Part shown: positions 33,600-44,429 of the stretch, piece after piece
Layout of the letters: the number at the start of each line of letters is the position of its first letter
Position numbering within the stretch: position 1 is the first letter of the stretch
Assembly (NCBI RefSeq): GCF_002099425.1
Contig: NW_018344059.1
Coordinates: 9,421,501-9,485,500, forward strand
Reading direction: 5' to 3'
Length of the DNA: 64,000 nt
DNA from: Phascolarctos cinereus
Lineage: Eukaryota > Chordata > Mammalia > Diprotodontia > Phascolarctidae
The notes under the pieces: generated by a model
The model's input: only the letters and a program-made list of their open reading frames with translations
Databases searched by the model: none
Told to the model about the DNA's origin: nothing
Made by a program: the position numbers and the translations under genes

Positions 33600-35215
33600 G
33601 CAACTATACCCTGATGGAATTTAAAAAGCAACACCCACTCTAAGGAATCGTTCAAGGGAGTGATTTGTTGAAAAGAAAGTCAGCTATGGAGCATGAACCC
33701 AATCTTGAGAGTTTTGCTTTATGCCTTTTTCCTTGCACCTCTCTTAGAGTCCAGTGGTGGGGAAACATTGAAGCAGAGCAACTTGCCCAGTAGGAGATGT
33801 AGCATCCAGCAGAGAGCAAGCCCAGAGAATATAATTGAAGAATTACTTAGGCCTGAGTTCAGCTGTGGAGGGAAGAAGGCCAAGGCAACCCAGCCAAAGA
33901 GGCCAGCAATAGCTTAGGTAAAAGGAAGGAAGGTGTAAGTGATGGAGAAAGGAATCATGCCGGGGAAGCCAGCACGACCTCTCACAAATGGACCTAAAGC
34001 TAGCCAGAGCTCTGAAAAGAAGGTTTACAATCTCTAGTAACTGGGAACCTGAAGTCAAACCCTGGCCTTGGTCTATCAAAACAGAACTAGCTTTTAGAAG
34101 CATTACACAGACAGAGATGGCCCAACCACTAAAAGAGTACTGAAAGTCAGCAGAAGAGGAGGCAAACTTTGCATCTAGTCACTAATACCAGTGAGGCTAA
34201 GAAGGAGGCCAGAGAAGAATGTTATCTCTAAAATCCTATGGGATCTTTTCAGAGGCATAGCAGGGGCTAGAAGAAACTCCCAATTGAGGATCTTTCAAGT
34301 AGCATACAGAAACCATTTGAGGCCAGAATTTGCAATGGAGCATAGGAAACTGAGACAGAAGCCAGGGATTGAGATGAAAATCTGTCCTTAAAACCAGCTA
34401 CCCAATCTAGATTATCAGTGGCAATGACATCCAGACTATAGGCAGTATGGGAGTAAACAAAGACTACCTAATCCATCCATGAGCGCTAGAGGACAGCAGC
34501 CTGATCCCCAAATCCCAATCTAAGAACTCAGGCTGAAAATGTGAGTAAACAAAAGAAAACACAGAATGCAAATGAAGAGATACTCTGGGTTAAGAGAAGC
34601 TCAAGAAACTTAACTCCATGACAATTATAGCAAAAGCCTCAGAGGGGGAAAAAAAAGCTTGACCACAAGCACTGTGAGTGCCAAGAAGAGAAGCATCAGG
34701 AGATAAAAATAAAATTATGAATTAACAAAAATTCAGAAGGAAAAAAATGGTAAGGATAATGCATAGCCTAGAAAAAATTGTAGAAAACTTTAACCAAACA
34801 GTCAGGTAACTGAGAATAGAGTAAATAGAACTCAATGCTACCAAAAGACTACAAGAAATATTAGAACAAAGTGAAAAGATTAAAAAAACCCCCAAACCCC
34901 AATAGATGCATAGTATCTACTACCAAAAGATATATGGTATCTATCACCAAAGACAACTGATCTGGAAAACAAGTCAAGGAAAGATAACTAAAGAATGATA
35001 AGATTCTTGAAAGTCATGACTAAACAAAAAACTTGGGCAACATACTTCAAGAAACCATAAAAGAATTTTTAGTTTCATTAGAACCCAGATTTATTAGAAC
35101 CAGAGGGCAAAAGGAAAATGAAAGAATCTGTCATATACTGCAGTCTGAGCATAATAAGGAATATCATTGCCAAAATCTAGAGTTTCTAAGCAAAAGAAAA
35201 AATATTGAATAACAA
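33600..35215 (+). mobile_element. Old L1/HAL1-like 5' region and ORF1 remnant
   Basis: 34880-35215 matches L1 ORF1 in sense: GATCTGGAAAACAAGTCAAGG, CTTCAAGAAACCATAAAAGA, TTAGAACCAGAGGGCAAAAG and ATTGCCAAAATCTAGAGTTT. The purine-rich sequence upstream (33600-34870) has the look of a marsupial L1 5' UTR and ORF1 N-terminus, but no block is certain. ORF1 is not open. No ORF2 follows. It could be a HAL1-type (ORF1-only) element or a truncated L1. Confidence 0.5.
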
Positions 35216-35344
35216 TAATAATAATAATTCAATATTGAATAATAAAGTATTCTCTCCTTTAAATTAGTAGGAGTTAAATTTCATGTGATCTTGGCTGTAG
35301 TTCCTTGATACTTGTATTCTTTCTGGCTACTTGCAATACTTTTT

Positions 35345-35700
35345 CCTTTCCTTTTTTAAAAATAGTATTTTGTAAGGTTAAATTTTATTTTTCAACTGAC
35401 AAGCATCTACTCTTTCTCTTCTTCTTATCTTTTTCCCCTTCCCCCACCTAGTAAAAGAAAAAGAAAACCCCTGCAATGAATACACATAGTCAAAACAAAC
35501 ATTCCCACATTGACCATATCCAAAAATTCATGTTTCACACTACATATGTAGCCTTTTACCTGTCTGCCAGGAGGTGAGCAACATTCTAAGTTACTGATCC
35601 CTGGTATCATGGTTGATAATTGTGTTGATCAGAATTCTTAAGTCTTTTAAAATTCTTCATTTTTACAAAGATGCTGTTATAGTATAAATTGTTCAACTCA
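35345..35700 (-). mobile_element. L1 LINE 3' UTR
   Basis: ATTTTTCAACTGACAAGCAT, CATTCCCACATTGACCATAT, TCCCTGGTATCATGGTTGAT and GTTGATCAGAATTCTTAAGT are the same antisense 3' UTR type as at 30600, with a different truncation point. Confidence 0.85.
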
Positions 35701-35954
35701 TCATCCAGAATGCTTTCCGTGTCTAACTCTATCTAATTCCTTGGCATTGACTTTTCTTCCTTCTCCATGCTCTTATTGTAATCAGATTGTGCTTACGTTC
35801 ACATACAGGTATTAAAGTTATCCATTCTTAAGATAAAATAAAAGATCCCCCTCATTCTATCCACTTTCTTCCCTAGAATGTGTTTTGCAAGTTTTAAACT
35901 GCTGTATTAATGCCAATTATTCTTTTTTTCTTATGTCTTTTTTTGGGACCATGT
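35701..35954. other. Unassigned sequence
   Basis: Nothing recognised. Confidence 0.4.
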
Positions 35955-36070
35955 CATTACCACCAACCCATTAGGTCATGAATTTCTTTATTTTTATTTT
36001 TTGATCTCTAGCACGAAACCCAGGGCCTTACATATATGTACTAAGCACTTAATGCTGAATTGAATTAAGA
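35955..36070 (+). mobile_element. L2 LINE 3' end, diverged
   Basis: GGTCATGAATTTCTTTATTT, GATCTCTAGCACGAAACC and TGTACTAAGCACTTAATGCT resemble a sense L2 3' end. Confidence 0.6.
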
Positions 36071-36399
36071 TTCTGATAAGTGCTTTAATTTTTTAATAAT
36101 ATTTCTAAAATGCATTTATGTAATCCTTCATTGAAGTTTGTCTCTGATGTCCCCTTGGCTCTCATTGGCTATGCCAACACTGAACAAGTTCTGTTAAGTA
36201 TCTCCAAACTGAAAAGGATATAAGAACAGACTCAGTAGTGGACTTTGTCATCTAAGGACTAGTTTAACTAGAGGGATTCATTATCAGAGAATTTGTTAAG
36301 ATGCAACAGATATGTTTTTGCCCACAGCAGCTTACAAAGATTGTCTAAGTGTGGAAGAGGTTTTGACTAGGCTTTGTGTTCCTTTCATTCTTTTAATTC

Positions 36400-37105
36400 T
36401 ACAAATTATAGGCTAGTAAATCTGACCTCAGTTACTAGCAAAATTACAAGGAGCAATGCTAAAGGGATGACTCCTATGCAGTTAGAAAGGAAGCAATTAT
36501 CACTTAGAGTCAGCACAGATTCATTAAGGACAAATCACTTTATTTTCTTCTGAGACAAAAATTGGTAGATAGAATGATTAACATAAAAATAGCATACCAA
36601 AACTTTATTGAGACATTTGTCAAAGCCTCTTGCAGTATATGTGGAGACCAGGTGGAGAGATACTGTGGTCTGAATAATAGCTCTGAGAAGTCAATTTAGC
36701 ATTAATTGAATAAAAGGATGCAAAATGTCAATTAATGGATCATTTTCATTCTGGAGGGACGTGTCAAATAGAAAAACAAAAAACATAGTTCTCTGCCCTT
36801 TTTTGTTTGCTGTGTTTATCATCAACTCATTCTACTTGGCTTGAGAGAGCAGAACAAAGAACGCTGGGTAGAGGTTGCAGAGAAGCAGATTTAACCTTTA
36901 TGTAAAGCAAGGAAAGACATCTTAAAAGAACTATCCCAAATCGGAACGGACTTCCTCAAGAGGGAATGGGTTCCTCCTCAGAGGATATTTTTTAAAGCAG
37001 AGATTGGAAATTTGTCAGAAAAACTGCAGAAAAGACTTTTTGAGTACTTGAGGCCCTTTCCAATTTTAAAATTCAGTGATCTTGTGATTCTTAATACTTG
37101 AGACT
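36400..37105 (+). mobile_element. L3/CR1 LINE, reverse transcriptase to 3' end
   Basis: The plus strand shows CR1/L3 Pol pieces in order. They are NLTSVTSKITRSNAKGMT-like coding near 36418, then CAAAGCCTCTTGCAGTATAT, and a palm-like patch ending near CCTTTTTTGTTTGCTGTG. They are followed by the 3' end (TCTTAAAAGAACTATCCCAA near 36920, GAGGCCCTTTCCAATTTTAA, GTGATCTTGTGATTCTT). The part between about 36830 and 36900 is deleted relative to a full element. Frames are broken and it is inactive. Confidence 0.75.
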
Positions 37106-37430
37106 TAATCTTTGTTATTTCTTTTCTGCTTTAATCAAATTTTGGGAACTCTTTTTCTGTAGTCAAATAAATCCAGAATGTGCTGGAACCAACTCAAACA
37201 GGATCAGGGAAGCTGATTGTTAAATTTTCAGTGTAAGCATTTCCAACTCAGAAATGGGCAAATGGCTACAAATAATGGTTTGATTTTTTGTTTCTTTGAT
37301 TGTTTATACTTAATTAAGTGGTGGTGAAAATGCTAATAATGCAGATTAAATTTAAAGGTATGTCATGTGTATACTTGTTTTCAAAGAGCCAGTTGTTAAA
37401 AATTTACCAGGGCAGTACCGAATAAATCCA
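37106..37430. other. Unassigned sequence
   Basis: Nothing recognised. Confidence 0.4.
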
Positions 37431-37434
37431 TTTC

Positions 37435-37630
37435 ATAGTATCATATGATTTAGAATTAGAATGTAGTTTAGAGACCAGTTAATATAACCCTTCTCATTTC
37501 AAAATAAGAAAACTGAATCAAAGAGAATTGAAGCAACTTGTTTAAGGTCCCTGACAATAAATAGCAGAACTGAGGTTTGGACCTAGGTCTTCTGCCCTTA
37601 AATCTGAGGTTCTTTCCTTTACACCACATC
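37435..37630 (-). mobile_element. MIR-like SINE
   Basis: TAGAATTAGAATGTAGTTTA, AATAAGAAAACTGAATCAAA, TAGCAGAACTGAGGTTTGG and AGGTTCTTTCCTTTACACCA form an antisense MIR-like element. Confidence 0.7.
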
Positions 37631-37669
37631 TTTTCCCCATTATTTTACTTATGCCTATGAGCTCAGAGA

Positions 37670-37815
37670 CAATGTGTTAAGAATGCTGAATTAGGTGTCA
37701 GAGAAAATGAGTTTGAATAGTCATACTATAATTTGTCATGTAACACATATTAATTGAAGTGTGACCTTGAGGAATTGACTTTATCTTTCTGGTCCTCAAT
37801 TTACTCCTCTGTTTT
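37670..37815 (+). mobile_element. MIR-like SINE
   Basis: GAATGCTGAATTAGGTGTCA, TGTGACCTTGAGGAATTGAC and GGTCCTCAATTTACTCCTCT in sense orientation. Diverged. Confidence 0.65.
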
Positions 37816-37819
37816 ATTT

Positions 37820-38135
37820 CATTTGTTATAGAAAATGCTTTTCTCATAACAACTCTGAGGGATTATCAATCTCACCTTACATATGTGGCAACTTATAGAA
37901 GGTCAAATGGCTAGTTGATTGCCTTGCATGGTTGCAAAACTTGGCTCTGACCACAAAACATGTATTCTTTTCACTGCACTGAATGATCATAGGATTTCAG
38001 GATTTAGGACTGGAAGGTGTCTTTAGGGGATCACTTAGCACAGAATGGTCCTTTCATTTTATTTATATAGAGAAACTGAGACCCAGATAGGCTCACTTTC
38101 ACACAAGGTCACATACAGATAAATAAGTAGGATCA
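37820..38135 (-). mobile_element. Two MIR-like SINE fragments
   Basis: The first (37845-37980) reads CTCATAACAACTCTGAGGGA then GGCAACTTATAGAAGGTCAA. The second (37985-38135) reads CATAGGATTTCAGGATTTAG then GAGAAACTGAGACCCAGATA. Both are antisense and old. Confidence 0.6.
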
Positions 38136-38180
38136 TATGATTTAGAGATTAAAAAACAAGCAAACCTTAGAGATCTAGTC

Positions 38181-38694
38181 CAAAAAACCCCTTACGAATA
38201 TTTCTTAACAGCATGGCTCTTTATATTTGTGTTTTTAAAAAGTAACATCAATCATTAGACATTGATTATCTAAAGCTGCATGCCTTGCATTTCCCTAGAG
38301 TTCTGAATGCTTGCAGCAATACTACCCTATGAGAGCAGATCTCCCACAGCTTTGGAATCTGACCACAATCCCCTGCCAACACTTCTCGCTTGGTTAGTGT
38401 AAGACTTGTTAAAGCACAAATCTAAATGAACCAATTGGCCCTGTGTTCCTGAGATACATTTTTTCTGACAAATATTCCTCATAGCCTTTTCTGCATGTCT
38501 GATCTCATCAGTTAAACAGCTTAGGTATGTGTCTACTCTGCTTCCTAGAACATTAGTGATTGCTAGGCAGAAAATGGAATATTTTAACCAGATCAGTTGA
38601 TAGGAAAGTAGCACACCGTTAATATAGGTCACATACATAAGGAAGATGCCTTTAAAGGGAAAAGATATATGGGCGTATGCTGAAAAATGCCAAT
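38181..38694. other. Unassigned sequence with a 103-codon open frame
   Basis: The minus-strand frame at 38327-38638 is open for 103 codons. It includes LTDEIRHAEKAMRNICQKKC, but there is no family match that I recognise and no gene context. It is reported only as unexplained. Confidence 0.4.
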
Positions 38695-38800
38695 ACTTAA
38701 TAGCTGCAATACCTACCTCACAGGATAGTGGGAAGGTTCAAATGGAGATAAAGTACATGAAGCTCTTTGCAAACCCTAGGTCAGCCTTTATTACCATTGG
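38695..38800 (+). mobile_element. MIR-type SINE 3' fragment
   Basis: GCAATACCTACCTCACAGGA, GGAAGGTTCAAATGGAGATA and GAAGCTCTTTGCAAACCC in sense orientation. Confidence 0.75.
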
Positions 38801-39335
38801 TGACACTCTCTACCCCAAACTACTTTGTGTTTACTTCATAAAAATTTCATATGTATTTATTTGGGTAACTGTTGCTATCCCCTATTCTGGACCAGGCTTC
38901 ACTTAGTCTAGTCTTGTGTTTCAGGCTTGGGAACAGAACAAACTGAGATACTTATAGGCAATTTGATATTTTACAAAGGGAAGTTTACTTAACCATGGTA
39001 TTAGACAGATATTTAGCAAAAAAAAAATACAGTGTAGGTTCAATTGGAAACAACTTCTTTTGCCTGTACACAGAGACACTGTCAGAGGCAGTGACTCCTA
39101 GCAGAATCCCTCACACCTAAGGAACATCACGTCCTCCAGTGCTGGGCTTTTTATGCCTTAAGCACCCAAGAAGCGGTGCTTAGAATTAGTGGTAAGACCC
39201 TTGGTTTCTTGGACCAGTTAAGTGTACAAGTTGGTTTCATTGCCTTTTTTTTTTTTAAATTTGGGGAAAACCTAGCTTATGGTATGTGGCAAGGATTTTC
39301 CAGTCTTAGTAGATATTGTTCATTTCCTAATATAT
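38801..39335. other. Unassigned sequence
   Basis: Nothing recognised. Confidence 0.4.
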
Positions 39336-39339
39336 CCCC

Positions 39340-39450
39340 AGTTGAATGAAAGCACCTTCAGGGCAAGGATTACTTCCTTTTGTTTTTGTATCTCCTATGC
39401 CTAGTATATTTATGTTTAATGGATGCTTGTTGAATGAATGAATGAAAGTA
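39340..39450 (+). mobile_element. L2 LINE 3' end
   Basis: GAAAGCACCTTCAGGGCAAG, GTTTTTGTATCTCCTATGCC and TTGTTGAATGAATGAATGAA match the sense L2 terminus with its (TGAA)n tail. Confidence 0.88.
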
Positions 39451-39604
39451 GGTATAAAGAGAAAATGGGGCCTGTTTTGGGACCAGCAAGGTTCTCAGGA
39501 AAAGCTCCTTAAATCAGGTTTTCTATCCATTACAGATACTATAGGGAAAAGAGAATGGTGGGCATTTTCATTTGTGAAAACATTTTTTTTCTGGATAAGT
39601 GAAA

Positions 39605-39705
39605 TCAATTTAAGTGATTTTAAGTGATTTAGATTTTACTTAAATTTAATTTACTTAATTTACTTTAAATTTAAATTTTACTTGTTTACTTGTTTCTTTT
39701 ACTTG
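39605..39705. repeat. AT-rich low-complexity tract
   Basis: Imperfect repeats of TTTAAGTGAT, TTTACTTAA and AAATTTAAAT. Confidence 0.85.
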
Positions 39706-39764
39706 TTGATGAGCCAGCACATACAGGCCCCTTCCTCACCTCCACTCTGTAGGAAGATTTCATA

Positions 39765-39965
39765 GCACCATGGAGCCTTCAAGTTAGAAGGATCTTAGCT
39801 ATCTCCTAGTCCAATATCTAACCCCATTCGGGAATCTTCTGAAAAAGAATTGTTCACCTTGTATTCAAGTAGGATGTCCTGATCTGAAAACTCTTTCTCT
39901 GTGCCTTTTGCCTATTATTTCTAGTTTTTCTCTTTGGGAAAAAGTAGAATGAGTCTCTTAAGACA
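39765..39965 (-). mobile_element. L3/CR1 LINE 3' end
   Basis: AGCCTTCAAGTTAGAAGGAT, CTATCTCCTAGTCCAATATC and TTTGCCTATTATTTCTAGTT are an antisense CR1/L3 end. Confidence 0.7.
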
Positions 39966-41095
39966 GGATAAGCAAATTTTAGGCCTACAAAATGTGGGAA
40001 ATTACTATTTGGGCAGTACTAAGCTCTAAAGCCTTGATGGGTAAAGAGTCTTTTATTGGGAGGCATGTACTAACAGAGGCAACAAAATTAACAGTATAGA
40101 GCAGTTGCTCTAGTCTTCCCCTTTCCCAGGAATTTTTATCTGAGATCTATCCCTACCCCCAAATCCTGGAGTTCATAACAGGTTATCAGTCGCCAAATCT
40201 TATTGTTTCTAACTCCACAACATCTTCTTCATTCAAGCTTTTTTTTCCCATTCACATTGCCCAGTTTTATAGAACAAACCCTTTTATTAAGGGGATTTGT
40301 TCTGTGAAGTTTGTATTCAGTCAAAGGGTTGCACTCGAGAACCTAGAGGGTCACACATAGCCTCAAGGCCACAGGTTCTCCACTCCTGTTCTAGGTTGTT
40401 ATGCAAGCTGAATTCCTTCTTCAGTGGACTACATGGTGCACAGTGGCAAAACATGGTGGATCAGAGGCTTACATCATAAATTCTAGTTGCTCTCTGTCCC
40501 AGGACAATGATTACCTAGAGGGAATGATATGGACTCTGTTCTTGGTGAAGTTGGCAGGATGTGACTTGCTAGCTTATTCTCTGGAATTTGACTACCAGGT
40601 ACATTTGTAACAGACTTGATGATTTGTTAAAATATGTTGTATAGACACTTGACAAAATATTGAAACTGAGCAATAATGCTGAAATGGTAGGGGTCAAAGA
40701 TTATAAGAGAAAATGGATATTACAATTTATATTGAAATATATAATTTATAGCATAGATCCGTGTTTTGAGGGGGAAAGAACCTGTACCCTCTGGGTCTGT
40801 TGGGTAAACATTACAACATGAGTAATAAAAGCAAAAAGTATATTGAAAGTTGATTAGTCTGGTAGGATTTGAGGGGTAGGGCACCAAGGATTTAGTCATA
40901 TAATTTCAAAGGAGGAGTAGTTAAGAATAGAAAAGAAGAAATTGAATCAGATGTTGGAAATGAGATAGAAAAAAGAGCCATGTTGAGTAAGAAAATACAT
41001 TTTGAAAGCAAGATGGTAAAGAATACAAAGTGGACAATGGCTATGAGAGGAACAAGAGCTAAGTTAGTGGTTGAGTGCCCAAGTTTTATACATTA
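39966..41095. other. Unassigned sequence
   Basis: The first 800 bases have no recognised content. 40860-41095 is purine-rich and may be further antisense L2. Confidence 0.35.
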
Positions 41096-41099
41096 GATA

Positions 41100-41425
41100 T
41101 CTTCATTAGATGTTACTATTTGCTAAAGGTAATAGTTATTTAAAAAGTAAACACCAAGTACTATGGGAAGAGTTGGGAGGGGGGCTAGACATGGATGATC
41201 TAACAAAGGATACTGAGAAAGAATAATCAGACAGGTAGGAAGAGAATGAAGAGAGAACAGTGTCATAAAAACCCAGGGAGAAGCATCCAGTAGGAGAAGG
41301 TTGTTAATAGTGTGGAATTCTATATATAAAGTCCAGAAGTTATCAAATTTGACAATTAAAAGATTAGTAGTAACTTTGAAGAGCACTTCAGTTGAATGAT
41401 GAGGTTGGAAGCCAGATTACCACCT
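41100..41425 (-). mobile_element. L2-clade LINE, reverse-transcriptase fragment
   Basis: The minus-strand frame near 41330-41386 reads LFKVTTNLLIVKFDNF, matching L2 (LSKVTNDLLIAKSNGLF). Next comes LLLLDASPWVFMTLFS, in place of the LLDTLFSLGFCDTALS helix. Directly upstream on the minus strand, GGTAATCTGGCTTCCAACC encodes the (Q)SGF(R)P-like motif. An in-frame stretch of 87 codons is still open. Catalytic residues are not preserved. Confidence 0.85.
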
Positions 41426-42170
41426 TCCCCATCTTAAACCTGGAAGGAATTCTCTCAAAACACAGTGTCCATGACAAAAGTGGACATAAATTTAGAGTAC
41501 AATGAGACACATTTGTAGAGAACACATGTGGCCTCCAGTCCTCAAGTAGCATAGATTCTTAAAGTCCTTTCTTTCATGTAAGACTCCTCATAGAGCTCCA
41601 TTCCTTTCCTCTAAGTGAAATTCTTCTTCTGGCCAGACAGTTTGGCTGGGTTCCTGTATTTTGCTTGTCTCTACCACTCCACTCTAGGATTCCGGGGATA
41701 GCTGTCTTCTGTGCTGCCAGAGGTCACACCCTTTGAAGCTTCTTCTACTCTGGAGTGATTGACTGCCTCATTGTGTCTGTCTCTCTAGAGCATTTGCTTC
41801 CTTCACTATGTCTTGGACTTTCTCAAGCCTTCTAATTGCTAGATGTGGCATTGTTGAGGTGAAGTTGTTGAGCTTCTTTCTTGATTGCTAAATATCTCTT
41901 CCTCAATTATTTCTAATTGGTCTGTATTATTTAACAGTTGCTTGGAGACATACACAATCATTGTTCATCCATTGACATTGCTCCCTTCTTACTTGCTTAA
42001 GATAGTTGTTGAAACACCATAAAACATCATCTAGCCTGACCAAATTTGTACAGATGGTTTAATATTTCCTAGCCAATCCCCTTTCTATGATTAGTTGGGC
42101 TTTCAAGGATCAACTCCTTGTAATAGACACAAGATAATATTAGTAGGGTGTAGGTGGAGAAGAGGGGAAC
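41426..42170. other. Unassigned sequence
   Basis: Nothing recognised. Confidence 0.4.
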
Positions 42171-42171
42171 A

Positions 42172-42438
42172 GAATAATAATAAAAATAATAGCTAGCATT
42201 TATATAGTGCTTTAAAGTTTGCAAAGTGCTTTCAAATATTATCTCATTTCACCTTCACAACAACATTGGGACATAAGCACTAGTATTATCCTCATTTTAA
42301 AGATGAGAAAACTGAGGCAGAGAGAAGTTAAGTGACTTACTCTGGGTCACACAGCTAGCCAGTGTTTGAGGTTGGAGTTGAACTCAGATCTTCCTGACTC
42401 CAGGTATAGTACTTTCTTCACTGTGTCACCTAGCTATC
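42172..42438 (-). mobile_element. MIR3-like marsupial SINE
   Basis: AATAATAATAAAAATAATAG then CTAGCATTTATATAGTGCTT, GATGAGAAAACTGAGGCAGA, GTCACACAGCTAGCCAGTGT and CACTGTGTCACCTAGCTATC. Full-length antisense copy at the left edge of an L2. Confidence 0.95.
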
Positions 42439-42439
42439 T

Positions 42440-43150
42440 TATGAAATGTCTTTCATAGCAGGTGGCATTTCATCTGAGTCATGAAGGAAATTAAAAATTT
42501 CAAGAGATAGAAATGAAGAGGGATAGCATGCCAAACATATGAGAAAGCCAATGCAAAGGCATGGAAACAGGAAATGGAGTGTAGTGAGTGAGGAATCACA
42601 AGAAGGCCAGCAGGGCTGGATCAGTGAGTTCAATTAAGAACACTGAAAAGATAAGATGGTCTCAGTTTATAAATAGCTTTAAATGATTAACAAATAAGTT
42701 TATATTTGCTTCTTGGGGTAATAGGGAACCACTGGAATGTCTTAAGTAGGAGGTTACCTGGTCAGACTTGTTACTTAGGAAAATCACTTTGGTAGCCATG
42801 TGGAAGATGGTTTAGAGTGGTTAGGGATTTGAGGAAGAAGGATCAATATGGAGACTGTTTAGTACTCCAGGAGAGAGGTGATGAGACCTTTAATTAGAGT
42901 TGTGGCTATGTGAATAGAAAGAAGTGTATAGGAGAGATTATGTCAAGACAGAAATGACAATATTTGGCAATTGATTGGCCATGAGAAGTGAATGAGTGTG
43001 AATGAGAGGTTAAGAAATGAATGGAAGGAGAGAAAGTGGAGGAACAGAGTATAGTTGGCTTTTTCTAGGAGTTTGTGAAAGAGAGCAGTTTAATTGGGTC
43101 TGTTGGGGTTAATTTAATTTAGGGATTGCAAAGTGGGAACCAGGGATAAT
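42440..43150 (-). mobile_element. L2-clade LINE, ORF2 with internal deletion
   Basis: Antisense coding runs from the C-terminus (42440-42620, near MPPAMKDIS...LHDSDE) through GTTACCTGGTCAGACTTGTT (near 42755) and AGTACTCCAGGAGAGAGGTG. It then jumps to LFHKLLEKANYTLFLHFLSF (about 43030-43090), the block that in L2 precedes the palm (VAKLLEKAVYTRCLHFLSSH). The palm core is missing. Old and inactive. Confidence 0.8.
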
Positions 43151-44425
43151 ATATTCATTTACGATTGTATCAAGGGAGTAAGTGAAAGCTGAGGATTTAA
43201 GAAAGAAATAAAAGCCTTGAAAAAATTCCATAGAGGCTGTATGGGAGAAACACATGTTTATGTATTTCAATTTTGAATTTTTTGATGCTCTGAACATAGA
43301 AAATTGGATTTGGGACTAGCTTTCATTCTTATGCCTGGCCAGTGAGATTTCAATCCCCAAATCTAATTATTATAAAAGCAATATAGATGTGGCATATAGT
43401 ATTATTGTGGTTCTGTGAATTGTAATTACAACACAAATTGGTCAAAATAGAACTGATGGACAAGTTAGCATACAATAGAAAGTAGGATAGAAACTACTCT
43501 AAATGGAGAGATTTCAACATTTGGATTTAAGATCAATTGTCAATGACAACATTAATAGAGTGCTGTCTGTTTAGAGTGGCACACAATTTGATCTTTTTTT
43601 TTTTTCTGTGGGTGATATCTAGAGGCATCTGCTATGGACTTTTAAGTTGAGTACACAGGCAAGCAGATAATTTGAGACTTGTATCCAGAATGCAATGGAA
43701 TTTATTGAAGGAATTAATTGGGGACTTCTGACTATTGACTGATTAGGTGGCAGGAAATATCAATGGGACAAATATGAAAAGCAAGATTTAAAATGATTTC
43801 TATAAAAAATCTTTTTTTTTTTTAAAAAAAGATCATATATGTAGTTCCTACAGGACACTTTTTTTTTTTTGAGACAAATTAGGCTCTGGATGGTCAAATA
43901 TTGAAACAATACTGGAAATGTGGACATGGAAGGGGAAGGTACAGTGAAGATTATGAAAAATAGATGGAGATGGTGGGATTAGGTTGAGGAAGAAGTTAAA
44001 ATAATAGATAGAAGCCAAATGACTATGACAATATAGAGATTCTTCCCAAAGGTAATACTGAAGATATGGGAGGAATGGTCAGCAAGGGGGTATTGATGGA
44101 TTGCAGGCTGATCCAAAGGCAATAAGGTATTATGGAAAGGCCCTCCCTCTATTTCTGAGGAGGGAGGATGTTTGGGATATACCAGAGATGACCAATTTGC
44201 TTTGAGTCCTTGGAAAAGCAACAACAAGTCACACCTTGGCACAGGTTATGAGTGGACTGTGTAAGCCCACTCTCTTTACATCAAAGTTGGGTTATTATTC
44301 TTGTTGATGGTAATAGATTACTTCATATAGGTTTTTTTTTGTCAACAATACCCTCATCTCTAAGTCACAAAACAACATTTTGCTAACCGATGCATGTCAA
44401 TTATTATTATCTTTTTTATCTTCGT
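43151..44425. other. Unassigned sequence
   Basis: Purine-rich stretches near 43880-44200 could be more antisense LINE sequence but give no clear motif. An 87-codon minus-strand open frame (43979-44242) is not recognised. Confidence 0.35.
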
Positions 44426-44429
44426 AACT

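Noticed and set aside
43979-44242. 87-codon minus-strand open frame near the R4 cluster
   Set aside because: No clear match to L2 or R4 proteins, and the region is purine-rich, which favours spurious open frames.
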